Below, one piece after another: positions 11,560 through 22,841 of a stretch of DNA of 64,000 nucleotides. This stretch comes from Isoetes taiwanensis. Taxonomy: Eukaryota > Streptophyta > Lycopodiopsida > Isoetales > Isoetaceae. The notes beneath the pieces are model-generated. The model ran no database searches and had not been told where the DNA came from. It saw only the letters and a list, made by a program, of their open reading frames with translations. A program made the translations under genes and the position numbers. Where the stretch lies: assembly GCA_021234155.1 (NCBI GenBank), contig JAJEKV010000050.1:7740438-7804437 (forward strand), in the 5' to 3' direction. Each line of letters opens with the position of its first letter. Within the stretch, counting starts at the first letter, position 1.

Positions 11560-11913
11560 TTATTTCCTAAAGGGCAACCTGTTTAATTTTCCAAGCATAC
11601 AACCTTCACACAAGAAGTTCCCTGGTTCCTCATTATTAGTTTCAATCCATCCCTTCTTAATCAATAATTTGAGATTATTGCTATGAGTATGTGCTAGTCT
11701 GTTATGCCACAATTCAAAATCTGAAACATTGAGAGCATTCACTTCATTGCATACAATATTATCCATTTGGAAAAGATTCCCAACTCGTTTTGCTTCAAAT
11801 TTCTTTTCATTCCCAAGAAATATATTACATGCTTTGGAGTCAAAACTGACTCTATAGCCTAAATCTACAAGTTGCTGACTGAAATCAAATTCTTGATAAG
11901 TCCTGGAACACAT
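11560..11913 (-). pseudogene. Copia GAG-pre-integrase domain
   Basis: LWHNRLAHTHSNNL followed by CEGCMLGKLNRLPF is the H-x-H...C-x-x-C zinc-binding domain that precedes copia integrase. It lies in the expected place between protease and integrase, but in a different frame from both, so indels have occurred on each side. Confidence 0.85.
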
Positions 11914-12385
11914 AAAACATTTTCTATATCCACTACATTTCCATTTAGGTCGAAAAGTTGCAGTAATCCCCTTCCTTCAATGGCTTGAAGAGCTCCATTT
12001 CCAACTTGCACACTTTTTGTGCATGCACTTGCAACCTTTTTAAGCACATCAGTAGATTGGACTACTGATCTTTCAGCTCCACTATCAACTACAATAGGAT
12101 TACAAGTTTTATTAGCATTTTCTCTTCTTTCAAGAATTGCAAATTGACCACATACCTCATCTTCATCATCAGAATTGTCCTTTTCTTTGTCTTCATGCTC
12201 TTTAGTGAAATAGGTTCCAGCTGATCTATTTCCTCGTCTACTTTTTGATTTTCCTCCTCTATTAGAATTTCCCTTCCCTTTTCCAAAATCTTTAGGAGTA
12301 GGACACTTTGCAGCAAGATGTCCCATCCCACCACAATTGTAGCACTTAAAATCCCCTTTTTCTCCTTTTAATAGTTTTGGACAAT
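11865..12385 (-). pseudogene. Copia protease and second zinc knuckle
   Basis: CYNCGGMGHLAAKC is a canonical CCHC knuckle. A basic Gly/Arg/Lys-rich stretch follows, then VVDSGAERSV, the aspartic protease active site (D-S-G-A). The right edge ends at 12385, where the Helentron-like insertion begins. The missing first knuckle and the rest of gag lie beyond 29970. Confidence 0.9.
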
Positions 12386-13164
12386 TCTAGAACTACTACG
12401 AATAGACATGGGCAAGAATGCCAAATGCTACCCTCATGGGCATCTCCTTAATAACCAAGAAAAAAGTACATGCTGCAGGTACATGCTAGCGAGTTAGTAA
12501 TACCATTATGATCGGGATTAAAAAACCTCGCCCTCACGGGTTTTCGAGGAAAAACCCTAACCATAATGACATCACTAACTTATGCTAGCGCCTAAAGTTA
12601 TAACCGAGTACAATATGCTATACCCTCATGCTCACCAGCCTTGTCGGGTATGAAATACAATGAATAATGGAATAAAACTCCATATTTGCATTGCTTTTCC
12701 TATTAGTCTTCAACAAGTGACTAGAGTACGACCTGCTCAACCAAAATCCCAAATCATTTTCTACATGCTCTCGACCTGTTTTCTGCAAAACACAACAAAG
12801 AAAACAAAAACCACTAAAGGTCCATCCAGGCACGAGGGCCTCCAACCGGGCACGAGGGCCTCCAACCAGGCACGAGGGCCTCCGCCCATGGCACGAGGGC
12901 CTCCAACCAAGCACGAGGGCATCAATCAATACCAAATTATGTCAACCAAGTGTGCAACATCAAATAAGGAAGGGTGGGTGGGTGGGACCAAACCCTAAGG
13001 AGGAGATGCTAACATGAGAAGCTGATGAAGAACAAAGGAACGTGAAAGAACATAAATAGGGAAGGGAAAACAACTAACTAACTAACTAACTAACCAACTA
13101 ACTATCTTCGTAGTTATAGAACTTCATTTACCTTCTAATATGTGAAACGAAGGTAAATGCCACT
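12386..13164 (+). mobile_element. Small Helitron2/Helentron-like element (779 bp)
   Basis: It starts TCTAGAACTACTACGAA and ends with an inverted subterminal copy of its 5' end (TTCGTAGTTATAGA, 13107-13120). A 10-bp hairpin follows (ATTTACCTTC/GAAGGTAAAT, 13126-13158), then GCCACT. It sits between two T residues with no duplication and is directly followed by a second element with the same ends. Asymmetric inverted ends, a 3' hairpin, T-T target and head-to-tail arrangement are traits reported for Helitron2/Helentron elements. It carries no ORF of note. Inside is a 20-bp minisatellite (12830-12925) and a fragment of the LINE 3' module at 12512-12560. Confidence 0.65.
12828..12925. repeat. GCACGAGGGCCTCC minisatellite
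   Basis: Five units of about 20 bp, each with GCACGAGGGC[CA]TC, lie inside the small Helentron-like element. Tetranucleotide ACTA repeats follow at 13070-13100. Such satellites are common in non-autonomous Helitrons. Confidence 0.8.
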
Positions 13165-13699
13165 TCTAGAACTACTACGAATAGACATGGGCAAGAATGC
13201 TGACAAAGAGGTAGAACAAATAATGTCAATCTAAGCAAGAGCCCAGAGTCAAGATATACTGGAAAAGGCAAAAATTTTGAGGGATAAAAGAACTTCCATT
13301 GGGGATCACAACAACACATGGTGGAAAGCACAAACATATAGATACAAGGTAAACATAACTAAAGACTATGAGGCACCAAGGTCAAGGTGGAACTTGTGTT
13401 GTTATCCTCGCAAAACCCAACATTCGAGCCAATAACCACAGATTTGCACTTAAATAGCCTAATTTTATATTTGAACCTACTTAGTAAGCCTCGTTGCTAT
13501 GACTACCTTAACAACACTTTTAGAAGCCATGGCAAAATGAGCAAGGTGACAAGACAAGGCAAAACGGCCAGACCAGGCAAAAAGCTGGCAAGACAAGGAG
13601 CAATAACAAAATGGACAAGGGCTTCTCCAACTTAAAAACAACAACCCCAAGCAGTTACCTCGGTCTTGGCGGTTAAAATTAACCAAACATTTATGCCAG

Positions 13700-13875
13700 C
13701 AATTAACAAGTCACAACTTAATATATCCTAGAACAATAAAATTTTATTGTCTTACAAGAATTTGGCGCCGGCGGAGCCGGCGCTGTGTATGTTTCTGGGA
13801 GTTGAACCCAGAGATATCCTTTAATATGAGCCCGCAGTGCAGAAGCTACTACTTAGTGTAGATCCCTCAAAAAGG
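13700..13875 (-). repeat. Possible tRNA-derived SINE
   Basis: On the minus strand CTGGG-TTCAACT-CCCAG at about 13795-13812 forms a perfect T-arm with the B-box GGTTCAACTCC. An A-box-like TAGCTTCTGCACTGCGGG lies about 35 nt upstream. A GC-rich palindrome (GCGCCGGC...GCCGGCGC) follows. No clear poly-A tail or flanking duplication is seen. Confidence 0.3.
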
Positions 13876-13879
13876 GAAA

Positions 13880-15700
13880 AGAGATGGTTCAAAACTAGAA
13901 AGACAAAAAATGAAGAAACTTGAAGGCCATTTTTTTAGTCAAACTCCCCTTCTCTGTGTCTGGCAACTTAGATATGCTTTGATTTTATCTCTTCAACAAA
14001 AAACAATTGTTTCATTTTCAATTGATGGTATTTTGCCATATATTAACCTTCAGCGAAGTGTAGCACGAATTTAAACTTCTCTTTCCCTTAAATTCAACGC
14101 CTAGAAATCTAAATTTCCAATTTAACACACCATTAGCATTGCCGGGCTAATGTCTTGGCGAACATAAAATTGGAATTTCTTCAACCATGGTATGATAACC
14201 GCAAAAAAGAGATAAGAAAACCCATATTAGGTTGAATCTCGATTTTGGAAGTTTCCTAGGTGCCGCTTGGACGCCGCCATTCAACATGCAGGGCCTAGAA
14301 TCCGCCATAGCTGACCCTTCCAAGCTCAGGCCACGCATTTCGCATTTGACACCCTACATTTGCTGTTGGATTTTTTTTGTGGTGGTGATTTTAGTGCCGG
14401 ATTTGCGCATTTCTTCTTTGCTGCTTGCTCAATTCAAAATGTGAGGTTAAAAGTTTTTTCTCTAAAAGTTAGGTTAAAGCCTAACGTAGCTATTCCAAAT
14501 TTATTGATTGGTCTTTAACCCACCTGAAGCAGGAGATGCAAACTACAGGGATATGGACATCTGCTTCAAAATTTAACACTATATGGACGTTTGTTACAGT
14601 TTTTCTATGTCTATAAACGAATTTCTTGGTCTTCTTGTAGGATGACAATGGAACCAACCGAATTGGATCCCAACTGCATGGCATAACCATTCAAGTTTTC
14701 TGAAAGAAATTTTTGTCTTTAATGAAGAGGTTCCAGACAAAACACTTAGCCAAGATATAAAGAACAAACACAGGAAGCACTCAGTAACAACATTTTTTTC
14801 AATCTTATTCTGTTATAGTTACAGAATTTGTACAGAGTTGCACATTCTTCACTGGTTTTTCTTCGCCACTATAATTCTCTTCTTTTCTGGCCTTGCAATT
14901 CAAATTTTAATTTTAATATCCAAAATCCACCAATAACACAATGAATGTAGATGCCTCAGGAGCACAATTCAAAAGGCAGTCTCGACCATTAGAAAGCCGA
15001 ATTAGTAGAATCAAACAAATGAATTCCAATAATTTATACACATTTGGGCATTGTCCACATGGCAAAATGCAATTTATATGAGGTTTGAGGAGTATGTCCA
15101 TGGAATTTAAAAATTGTTTTTCAGTGAACAATATAGAAATAGGGTCGATTTTTTTATTGTTAGTGCATTTCTGGCTTGACACGTGTCACAGCCAATATCC
15201 CGGAATGGCAATTGGGTGCCCTAATTCCGCGTGACAGGTTGAACCAGTCACTACCTGTTTTTTCACTTCTAAATTTTTTTCAAGCAGTTTTAAGTTGTAA
15301 ACATCAAAGTTCACATTAAAGTTACACATCAAAGTTCACATGAAAGTTACAAACATCAAAGTTACAAATCTCAGATTATCAAACTTAGATTTCAGTACAA
15401 AACTTAGATCATCAAAGTTAGATTTCAGTACAAACTTGGATTATCAAAGTTATCAAAAGTAGCAGATCGACAATAAATGAAAGTTATCCCAGCAGTACTC
15501 AAAGTACTCAAACTTAAGACACTAAACATCGAAAGTTGCAGATTTACAACACTGAAAGTTATCACAGCTCATTAGCGCAGTTCAAACCAGACCTCTTCCC
15601 CGTACTGCAAATTCAAGACACTCCACCATCCACATTGCAGCTGCACCCTCATTTCCTGAAAAGCATAAACAATTAAAACCAAAAATTATAAAGAAACCAA
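13880..15700. other. No gene recognised inside the Helentron-like element
   Basis: AT-rich DNA with short ORFs only. At 15180-15235 an inverted repeat (GTCAC...CGGAAT / ATTCCGCGTGAC) is visible. At 15300-15580 there is an AAGTTACA/ATCAAAGTT-rich low-complexity tract. Confidence 0.5.
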
Positions 15701-17006
15701 GAAAATTATAAAGAAAATACTTACAGAGATTTTATAAGAGATCCAGCTTCAGTTAAACTTCCCACATGAATCACAATATTCTCAATTTTATTACCTGAAA
15801 TACTCACGCTTCCAGATCCAGCAGCATTCTCTACAGGATTAGAGAAATATTTCTTCAAATCAGGCTTCTGTTTTAGCACCAGATCCAAGTCATTCATGTA
15901 TGAATCATCTATTTCAACCGGCACTTGACTACTAGAACCTGGAGTAACAGCCTGCATAGAACTTGAAGCACTCTTGCTGTTCGTGATATCATGCAAAGGA
16001 TTTCCAAATGACGAACATAAACTAGCCGCCTTCTCCGGATTCCCACACAATCTAGCATTCAAGTTTTTGACATTATTCTGAAAAGACTCTACATATGTCT
16101 TACCAGAATTCAGAACATCCATAGCAGAAGCTCGTGCGACAACCCCACTCGATCATAGCTTATTTGGTATGATTCCGGCATTCTTGTGACCCCGTAATCT
16201 TCATGCCAACTTCAATAGGCACACCTGACACTGACATCTGCGTAATTGCAGTACTCCTGCAGCTTTTGTTAGTAAAATTTCCATCTATCCCACACACCTC
16301 AACCATGTCTTTCAGCCAAGTTGACATGGTTTTCGATGAAACATGATTCGTGTTATACCATATATCTTTTCTGGGACGATTAATAGCCTGCAAGAAGACG
16401 AACCTGCCACCATACTTATCCTTCACCTCATACTTTGGTAAACGATACTCCAAATGTCTCCGGACTCTATGACATCACCTTCTTAGCATCTGACGGGCTC
16501 CCTGAAATCTTCGGGCTTGCACTTGTTAATCCCGCCACGCCAGTTCTTACTGGTCGTCTCACAGAATTCTAGATACTGATTCACAAAATCTTTTCCAATA
16601 TAAAACTGAAAATCTCTTATCTTACATAATTCCTCGCCCCCACGAATTAAAAAACGCGACATACAATAGAAAGCAAACCTCTTCTGCGGTCCCAAATTCT
16701 TGCTCACTTGATGTCTTTGGATGTTGCGAAATTTTGCATTGGTCCTCCGACTCAATATATCGATTTCTTCCTCTTCGGAGTAAACCCGGCAGCAACAGAT
16801 TCCTCCATCGCAACCTCCAAAGCTTTACGAGCTTTCATGAACTTGACATCCTTATAGATGTCAATTACTTTCTCTTCCTGTCGAGTATTCATGATCCTAG
16901 CATCCTGTGCCCGGCGAAAAATTCTATTGAAACCACGGAAGCAGTTACGCAGGCGCCTGAGAAAACATGTCGAATAATAAACTAATAATAAACAATAATA
17001 AAGCAA
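15600..17006 (-). pseudogene. DUF3504/Crypton-like tyrosine recombinase
   Basis: Segments in order: GFTPKRKKS (about 16760), RRTNAKFRNIQRHQ, GPQKRFAFYCMSRFLIRGGEEL, and NWRGGINKCKPEDF (16483-16755). Next come GGRFVFLQAINRPRKDIWYN, TMSTWLKDMVEVCGIDGNF, and TNKSCRSTAITQMSVSGVP (16160-16453). Then a frame-shifted YDRV leads into a Ser-rich tail (15721-16122). This is the layout of the DUF3504 catalytic domain of Crypton-derived recombinases. The conserved H-x-x-R is seen as K-S-C-R (His lost), and the candidate tyrosine lies past a frameshift. Small indels occur near 16145 and 16470. A plausible intron in the tail (donor GTAAGTA, acceptor TTTTCAG, about 15660-15722) suggests it descended from a spliced gene. 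Confidence 0.65.
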
Positions 17007-18540
17007 TAATAAAGCGACTTACGTTAATGCGGTGGATATGGCTTCCGTCGATTCGGCGACACAAAGCATGAACTCTTCCAAATACTTTCGGCCAAGAATG
17101 TCCAATTCCATGTCTTCAATTTTAAGATCAACTGGTTTCCCAAGATGCATCCGCCATCGTCAAACCTGCCCCTGACCCATTCGTCCTTTGTTTCCAAAGG
17201 ACTTGCAAAGGCATTAGTCACCCTAGTAACAAGCTCGGATTGGCTCAACAAAACCACCAAGCTTCAATGGCTTCTTTCCACGACGCCGATCAACCACTAA
17301 ATCATCATATTCATATCGCCGCCGTGCATTATTTCATCTGTACTTAATCTTGAACCACCCTCCTCTATTATCATACTTTTACGCAATCAAAGCGTAATTA
17401 CAGCCCACCGTCAAAACTACCATCAAGCTGCCGCCTCACAACTTGGGCCTACAATGCCATCTTTAGGAGTAGTCTCAAAAGGACTACCAAGACTAAATGA
17501 TGGACACCAACACCTACATATAAAGAATAATAATTAAAACTATCAAAAGGTTAAAATTACTATTAAACTACTAAACTATTAAAATTACTATCAAACTATT
17601 AAAATTACCTGACTCAGATCCATTCAAATGCTCCTCAGAAGACACATTCTTCATTGCGGGTATAACATGTCCCAATTTGCGGTATACTTGCTCCCATTTG
17701 TTGCGGTGTATAACATCTCCCACTGTAGATGCATCTGAAAAAAAATTAAACATATTTTTAACAGAATATACTCCAAGATTATTTTTAACAGAATAAACAC
17801 ATGCAGACTACCCTACTACACATGCATACTCACCTAACACACATGCAGACCCCTGAACCTTCTCTGCTCCAAGATTTACAACTCCACAACTATCTGCAAC
17901 AACATTCCGAAAAAATTTAGATCCCACAACTAACTTATACCTGCATCCATGAAAATTTACCTCGATTATAACACCATACGCAACAAGCCTCGAGCATCGG
18001 AAGAATCGTGACAAAAGAAGAGCATATAATGAAGAAAAAACCTTGCATGCCGCGAAAAAGCAGAAAAATCAACACCCAAAACACAATTAAATCTATACGG
18101 TAACTCTGGAAGTAACTTTGGAGCTTGTTCCCGAAATAAAACTTCGTACGGAATCGACCCTATTTCCTTTCCTAAACACATCAAACAAACAAAAAAACCG
18201 GTTAAAGATTGCAAAAAACAGCAAGAATACATGAAAGTTTCACAAAACCTTGAGCATTTGTGTTTTCGCGCTCCAATTTAACACTAACAAATCGATACAA
18301 CTAAGCAACAAGAATCGGCAACAAAAGTCGAGCTGCTACAAAATCTTCATGAAAAACGAAGAAAAAAAAGCCAAAATGCCTTCAAAAGCGCTTCTTGCGA
18401 GCAAAGCGCCTTCATCTGGCGCTTTACTCGGCGGATCTCGCGGAGTGCGCCTGGCGCCTCGAGAAGAATCCATGGCCTTGAGAGAAGCGAGAAAAAAAAT
18501 GCGAAGAAGAAAAGGAGAAAAAAATCTCCCCTATTTCTAT
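17007..18540. other. Upstream region of recombinase pseudogene, no clear gene
   Basis: Short minus-strand ORFs (17024-17260, 17571-17753, 17808-18232) could be remnants of further exons of the recombinase gene. None has a recognised motif. Sequence is AT-rich with several GT...AG candidates that I could not resolve. Confidence 0.35.
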
Positions 18541-18542
18541 AT

Positions 18543-18661
18543 TGTGGGGGAAGGGCAAATGGTCCTTGATTCGGTTTCTAGGTGACCCGCTCCCGGCTAC
18601 CGGCGGTGGCGGGACCCACCTAGAAAACCGGAATCAAGTCCCATTTACCCTTCCCCCATAC
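18543..18661. repeat. Long fold-back (about 47-bp arms, miRNA-precursor-like)
   Basis: The left arm GGGGGAAGGGCAAATGG...TCTAGGTG and the right arm CACCTAGAAAACCGGAATCA...ACCCTTCCCCCATA are inverted copies with a few mismatches. The loop is about 27 nt and GC-rich, with its own CCCGC/GCGGG pairing. It could be a fold-back element end or a small-RNA precursor. No second copy was seen in the window. Confidence 0.75.
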
Positions 18662-20560
18662 ATCAAGACTGCATTTTCACATTCTAACCTCAGCTCTCTC
18701 CTGAAAAGCAGAATCTGGCGATGGCGGCAGTCACTAAAGTGGCATAACATTTAAGCCAGAAGCTCCGACAGGGAGAATGAGTGCAGCAAGCAAGAAAGGC
18801 CAGTATAATGCAAGGATTCTAAAAAATGTTCGTAATCATAGAAGCATTGGCCTCTGCTTCTTTCATTTGAATGACCTGCTTGTATATCCTATTTAAAAAA
18901 CACAGCTTTTTCTCCATGAACTGTATTATTAATAATGTCCTGTTCTTCACACAATCAACCAGTTTTTTCTTCGAATTATCAATCGAACTTTGGGTTTGGC
19001 AGATAGCGAGAAAAGAAATCATAGCAGGCACGAACAGCCGGCAATTTAAAGGCTCAAGAAATCCATAAGTTCATGCCATTTATAGCAGAAAACCGAAGAT
19101 GACTTCTGCAGCTCAAACACAGGCGAACTACTCATATTTTGGGTGATTATGCGAAAGAAATTTTAAAGCAAATTTTGTTTACGCTCTGCAAAAAGAAATG
19201 AATTCAGGGCATGAATTCGTGCCAGAATTGGCGCTATTCTAAACAATTGAGAAGTTCAAATGGAAAGGGATTTCACCGGATTAAACAGAAGAGGAGCGGA
19301 TTTGATGGATAGCCTGGAGCTAAGGTCCTAAAGCCTTGGTACGCACCTACCCACAATTAGGTAGGCCGCTTAGCTTGTTAGGTTCTTCAATCGAGCTACA
19401 GGTAGCTTGGTCCGCAAGTTTCCGGTTCCAAATGTTACATTTGGAATTTTTCTCGCCTGAAATATTTATTTTTGGATTTTTTTTGGCCGGATTTTTTTTT
19501 GCTACTAATCTTATATATAGGAAAGATAATATTATTATCATTTATTAAGAGCAACGAAACCATTAAGCACTGATACACTGTTATGCCTCGAAAAGAAGAC
19601 TATGGGTCTTTATCCTATATTATAAAATTATCCCGTGTCTTCCATGGAGACCTAATTTGAACGGCTCCGATTCAGCAAACCAATGATCATGATGATGCCA
19701 CGTCAGTAGATTCTTAGGTTTTTATGTGGTTTTCTTTTCTAGCTTCGCGAGATCGACTATGGCCGAGCACTTCTGCTGTTGAACAGGAAGGATCGGCATC
19801 GAACACTCAAACAGTACATGCCGATCTCCATACTTTAGATGCTGATGCGGCTGGAGATGCAGCTTGCTTCTTACAGGTTATTTTCGGGCTTTGCTTCTTA
19901 CAGATTATGCCTCTGATGTTCAAGGAAGAGGAGGATGGCTCCCATGGAACCAGCGTGATCTTGATATTGAAAAAAATGGTTTTGAATGGACATCTGGAAT
20001 AGACTGTTAAAAGATGACCTTGGGGTTCAGGATGGCCGACTTTGCTTGCTCTGGACTTCATCTCTCATACACTGGATTCGTCTTCTCTGTTATACAAGCA
20101 GTTGCAGATCTATTAGTTGTTACTTGAAATGTAGGTTCTTGCTTGAGTTCAATACCTCAAAAATAGAAGAATGATACGCCAGTTTAGGTATGTAAGAAAT
20201 GTTTTGTGCTTTTTATAAAATGTAAATTTCTAAGCTTTAAGGATTGAAGCTTAAAGGAGCTTGAAACAAAACTGTATTTAAGGCCAGTTTTGGTAATTAG
20301 TATGGCAGTTTCAAAGGCCCAAACTTGGAGGGATGCCTGATAGTCTGAACCACTACATTATCATTTAGGTGAATTAGTTCACATGAACAAATTGTTGTGA
20401 GATTAGCTATTGCAGCAGGTTCCCAAACACATTCTCTTTGTTCAAAGTGTGGTCATTACAATGCGTAGAAACCTGTGATCGCCTACATGCATTTAATGTT
20501 GTAACCCAATGGAACTATAAGTCTACTTGAAAATGCCAACTTCAATGTCATCTTAATGGT
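18662..20560. other. Mostly featureless; possible degenerate exons at 19.7-20.1 kb
   Basis: An ORF at 19724-20002 is open for 92 codons, with a segment that ends at TTACAG-like acceptors. It has no recognised domain. It lies upstream of the HPPD fragment on the same strand and might be captured 5' sequence, but I see no match to HPPD there. Confidence 0.3.
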
Positions 20561-21119
20561 TTCTGCTGTATGTTCTTGATCATGTTGGCATGTAGTAGTA
20601 GCCTGATGACACTTACATCTCTGTTGGATTCAAGGTTACAGCATCTGAGGTCATTTGGCAATTATGATGGAAACAACAATTCTTCTGCATTTGATATTTA
20701 TTTAAATGCAACACTATGGGCCAGTACACAACCTGAAGATGCATTTGCAGAGCATTTTGAAGAAATGTGCAGTATCCAGCTGATGATGTTGATCTTATAT
20801 AGAAATTTAATCTTACAAGACCAGCCAATGAAGCAGACGGCACACAAAGGTAAAACACAAGTAAGAGAATAAAAAATGTGCAAGATATACTGCTAATGAA
20901 AGTCATGTAAACTGTTGTACTTGGGGCAAAAGGAAATATCACATATCGTTCACTTGAATGGATTCCTAGCAAATTCTTATGCTCATGCTTATTTTGCTAA
21001 ATTGAAGGACCTCAAGGCATAAGATATCCCAGCAAATTCTTATGCTCATGCTTATTTTGGTGAACTTTGTAAAGATATATTTCCACTTTGAGGTCTAATG
21101 TTGGAGACTTTGAGTTTAT
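20560..21119 (+). pseudogene. HPPD fragment, 5' of the LINE
   Basis: 4-hydroxyphenylpyruvate dioxygenase (tyrosine degradation, tocopherol and plastoquinone synthesis). Just before the LINE, a frame reads ISTLRSNVGDFEF, matching the conserved HPPD stretch with TLR followed by GGFEF. About 250 bp upstream PANEADGTQR recalls P-x-NEP-x-x-GTKR. Frameshifts and stops separate these pieces. The exon continues beyond the LINE at 27680. Only a fragment of the gene is present, consistent with capture by the surrounding element. Confidence 0.55.
21103..21119. repeat. LINE target-site duplication, left copy
   Basis: GGAGACTTTGAGTTTAT, identical over 17 bp to 27680-27696. It directly precedes a run of eight T residues, which is the inverted poly-A tail of the LINE. 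Confidence 0.95.
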
Positions 21120-21413
21120 TTTTTTTGATTGAAGGATGGTATTATATTTATGTTTAAAAAAGGAGAACAAAATTGACTACTTATATGGGGAGTGTCCACC
21201 CAGGCTAGCCCTCATACTTGAAGGCTTAAAAAACTAGATAAACCATTACCAAGGCAGGAAGTGCCATATGGTAAATGGACATAGTTTAAATTGTTCAACT
21301 GTTGAAAATAGTAGTGCTAGAACTGAAAACAGACTTTAAAAACTCTGCGCATAGATGACAGAGATTAACAAAATTTTGAGTTATCTTCATCGTCTTGTCG
21401 GGTTTCCCAAAAG

Positions 21414-22836
21414 TCAATCAGAAGAGAAGCCAGCTTCGTCCAAGGGATCCGGACTCCTTGTGATTATGGTCATTTTGCAGTAGAGACATGGACAGGTCCT
21501 TGATTTGTCGAAATTGTATTTCCCAGCTGCATCCGTGGCCTGACATGTAAATTCCCTTTTTAGATCAGGTTCAAGAGCGCACGAGCAAGTACAGTCGCAA
21601 TCTTCTTCAAAGTGATGCATGGAGCAGCCTGTCAAAAAGTCAGCAGCCCATTTCTGAATGTCTTCATATTTCTTATTTGGGAAGGTGATCCGTCTGCTCA
21701 TGAGAAAGAATTTTCCTGCAAGATAGAAGAACTTATGAGTTGATTTTGTAAATCCAGGATACATCATAGTTGGTTTGAGAGAGTATGGCTTGTGGCCATA
21801 TTATTTCATTGCAGAACACCAGCTTGTTTCTGCATTTCCATATTCTCCAAAGAAGAATGTAAAAGCTCCAATGTCTGGGGGAGACTGGTATAAAGAAGTC
21901 AGCTTCAGAACTGTCCAAAGATAGATTGAGCTGAAGGGCTTCGGATGAGATTTCAATTGTCCATTGGGACCAGAAACATGATCTGAATAAATGGTCTTCA
22001 TTTTCTGCATAAGAGAGGCACCTCGGACAAATGTTAGTATTTGAAAAGTTGCAGTTGAAGCGTTTGCAGTTAGTGGCTAAACTTTTATGCCACAATTGCC
22101 AAATGAAGGCTTTGATTTTTGGATTAATTGGAGACTTCCAAAGGTGTTCGAGATTGGATCTGCAGCGTTCATAAGATAGCCCCCATTTAAGGTGGATACT
22201 CATTGTTTGATCTCTCAATAAGTATTTATAGGCATCCTTGACTTTGAAGAGGAGTCTCCCTTTAAACTGCCAAGTGATGTCACTATTGTTCCAATCTGCT
22301 TGAGCAATATAGCTAAGAATAGCATTATACAGAGATCTGCTACTTTCATCTTCATATTTAATAATGGATATATCAAAAGGAATAGGACCATTAGCATCAA
22401 ACAGATCTGAGATTCTAATCAAACCTTTGTCTTGCCATAATTTCGCTTGATCTGGAAAATTCCTGATAAGACAATGTGTGCTGTTTTCCCCAAGGAGGTA
22501 AGGATTCCAAAAAATGTATTGAGAGGGAGAGATACCTTTCTTCCAAGAATACATGCCTTTTACCTGCTGCCAAGCCTTTAACCATTTTTGGATCAAAATA
22601 GGAGTGCTGGTGGGGATCTTTAGATCAAAAAAGGCAGCATCAGGGAGCACCATTTTGATATTCCAACCATATGGTTTGCATTTGAGGATATAGTGCTTGA
22701 TTAGGACAGAAACCGGATGCTGAATTTTATCTGTTATAGCTTTGAAGAAGTATTTGGCTGCCAGGGCTATGGCATGCTTCTCAATGTTGATGATGCCCAA
22801 ACCGCCTTCAGACTTGGATTTGCAGCATTCTTCCAT
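21414..22836 (-). pseudogene. LINE ORF2 C-terminal region (zf-RVT)
   Basis: Begins KSEGGLGIINIEKHAIAL, the conserved SEGGLG segment after plant LINE RT. It then runs through SPINPKIKAFIWQLWHKSLATN and CPRCLSYAENEDHLFRSC, the zf-RVT zinc-binding motif (C-x-x-C...H...C). A stop at 21733 is followed in another frame by a Cys-rich segment to 21414. That segment contains CDCTCSCALEPD and CPCLYCKM, possibly the true C-terminus. Confidence 0.85.
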
Positions 22837-22841
22837 GGAGA

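Noticed and set aside
13780-13815. A tRNA gene
   Set aside because: Only the T-arm/B-box is convincing; no acceptor stem or anticodon arm can be drawn.
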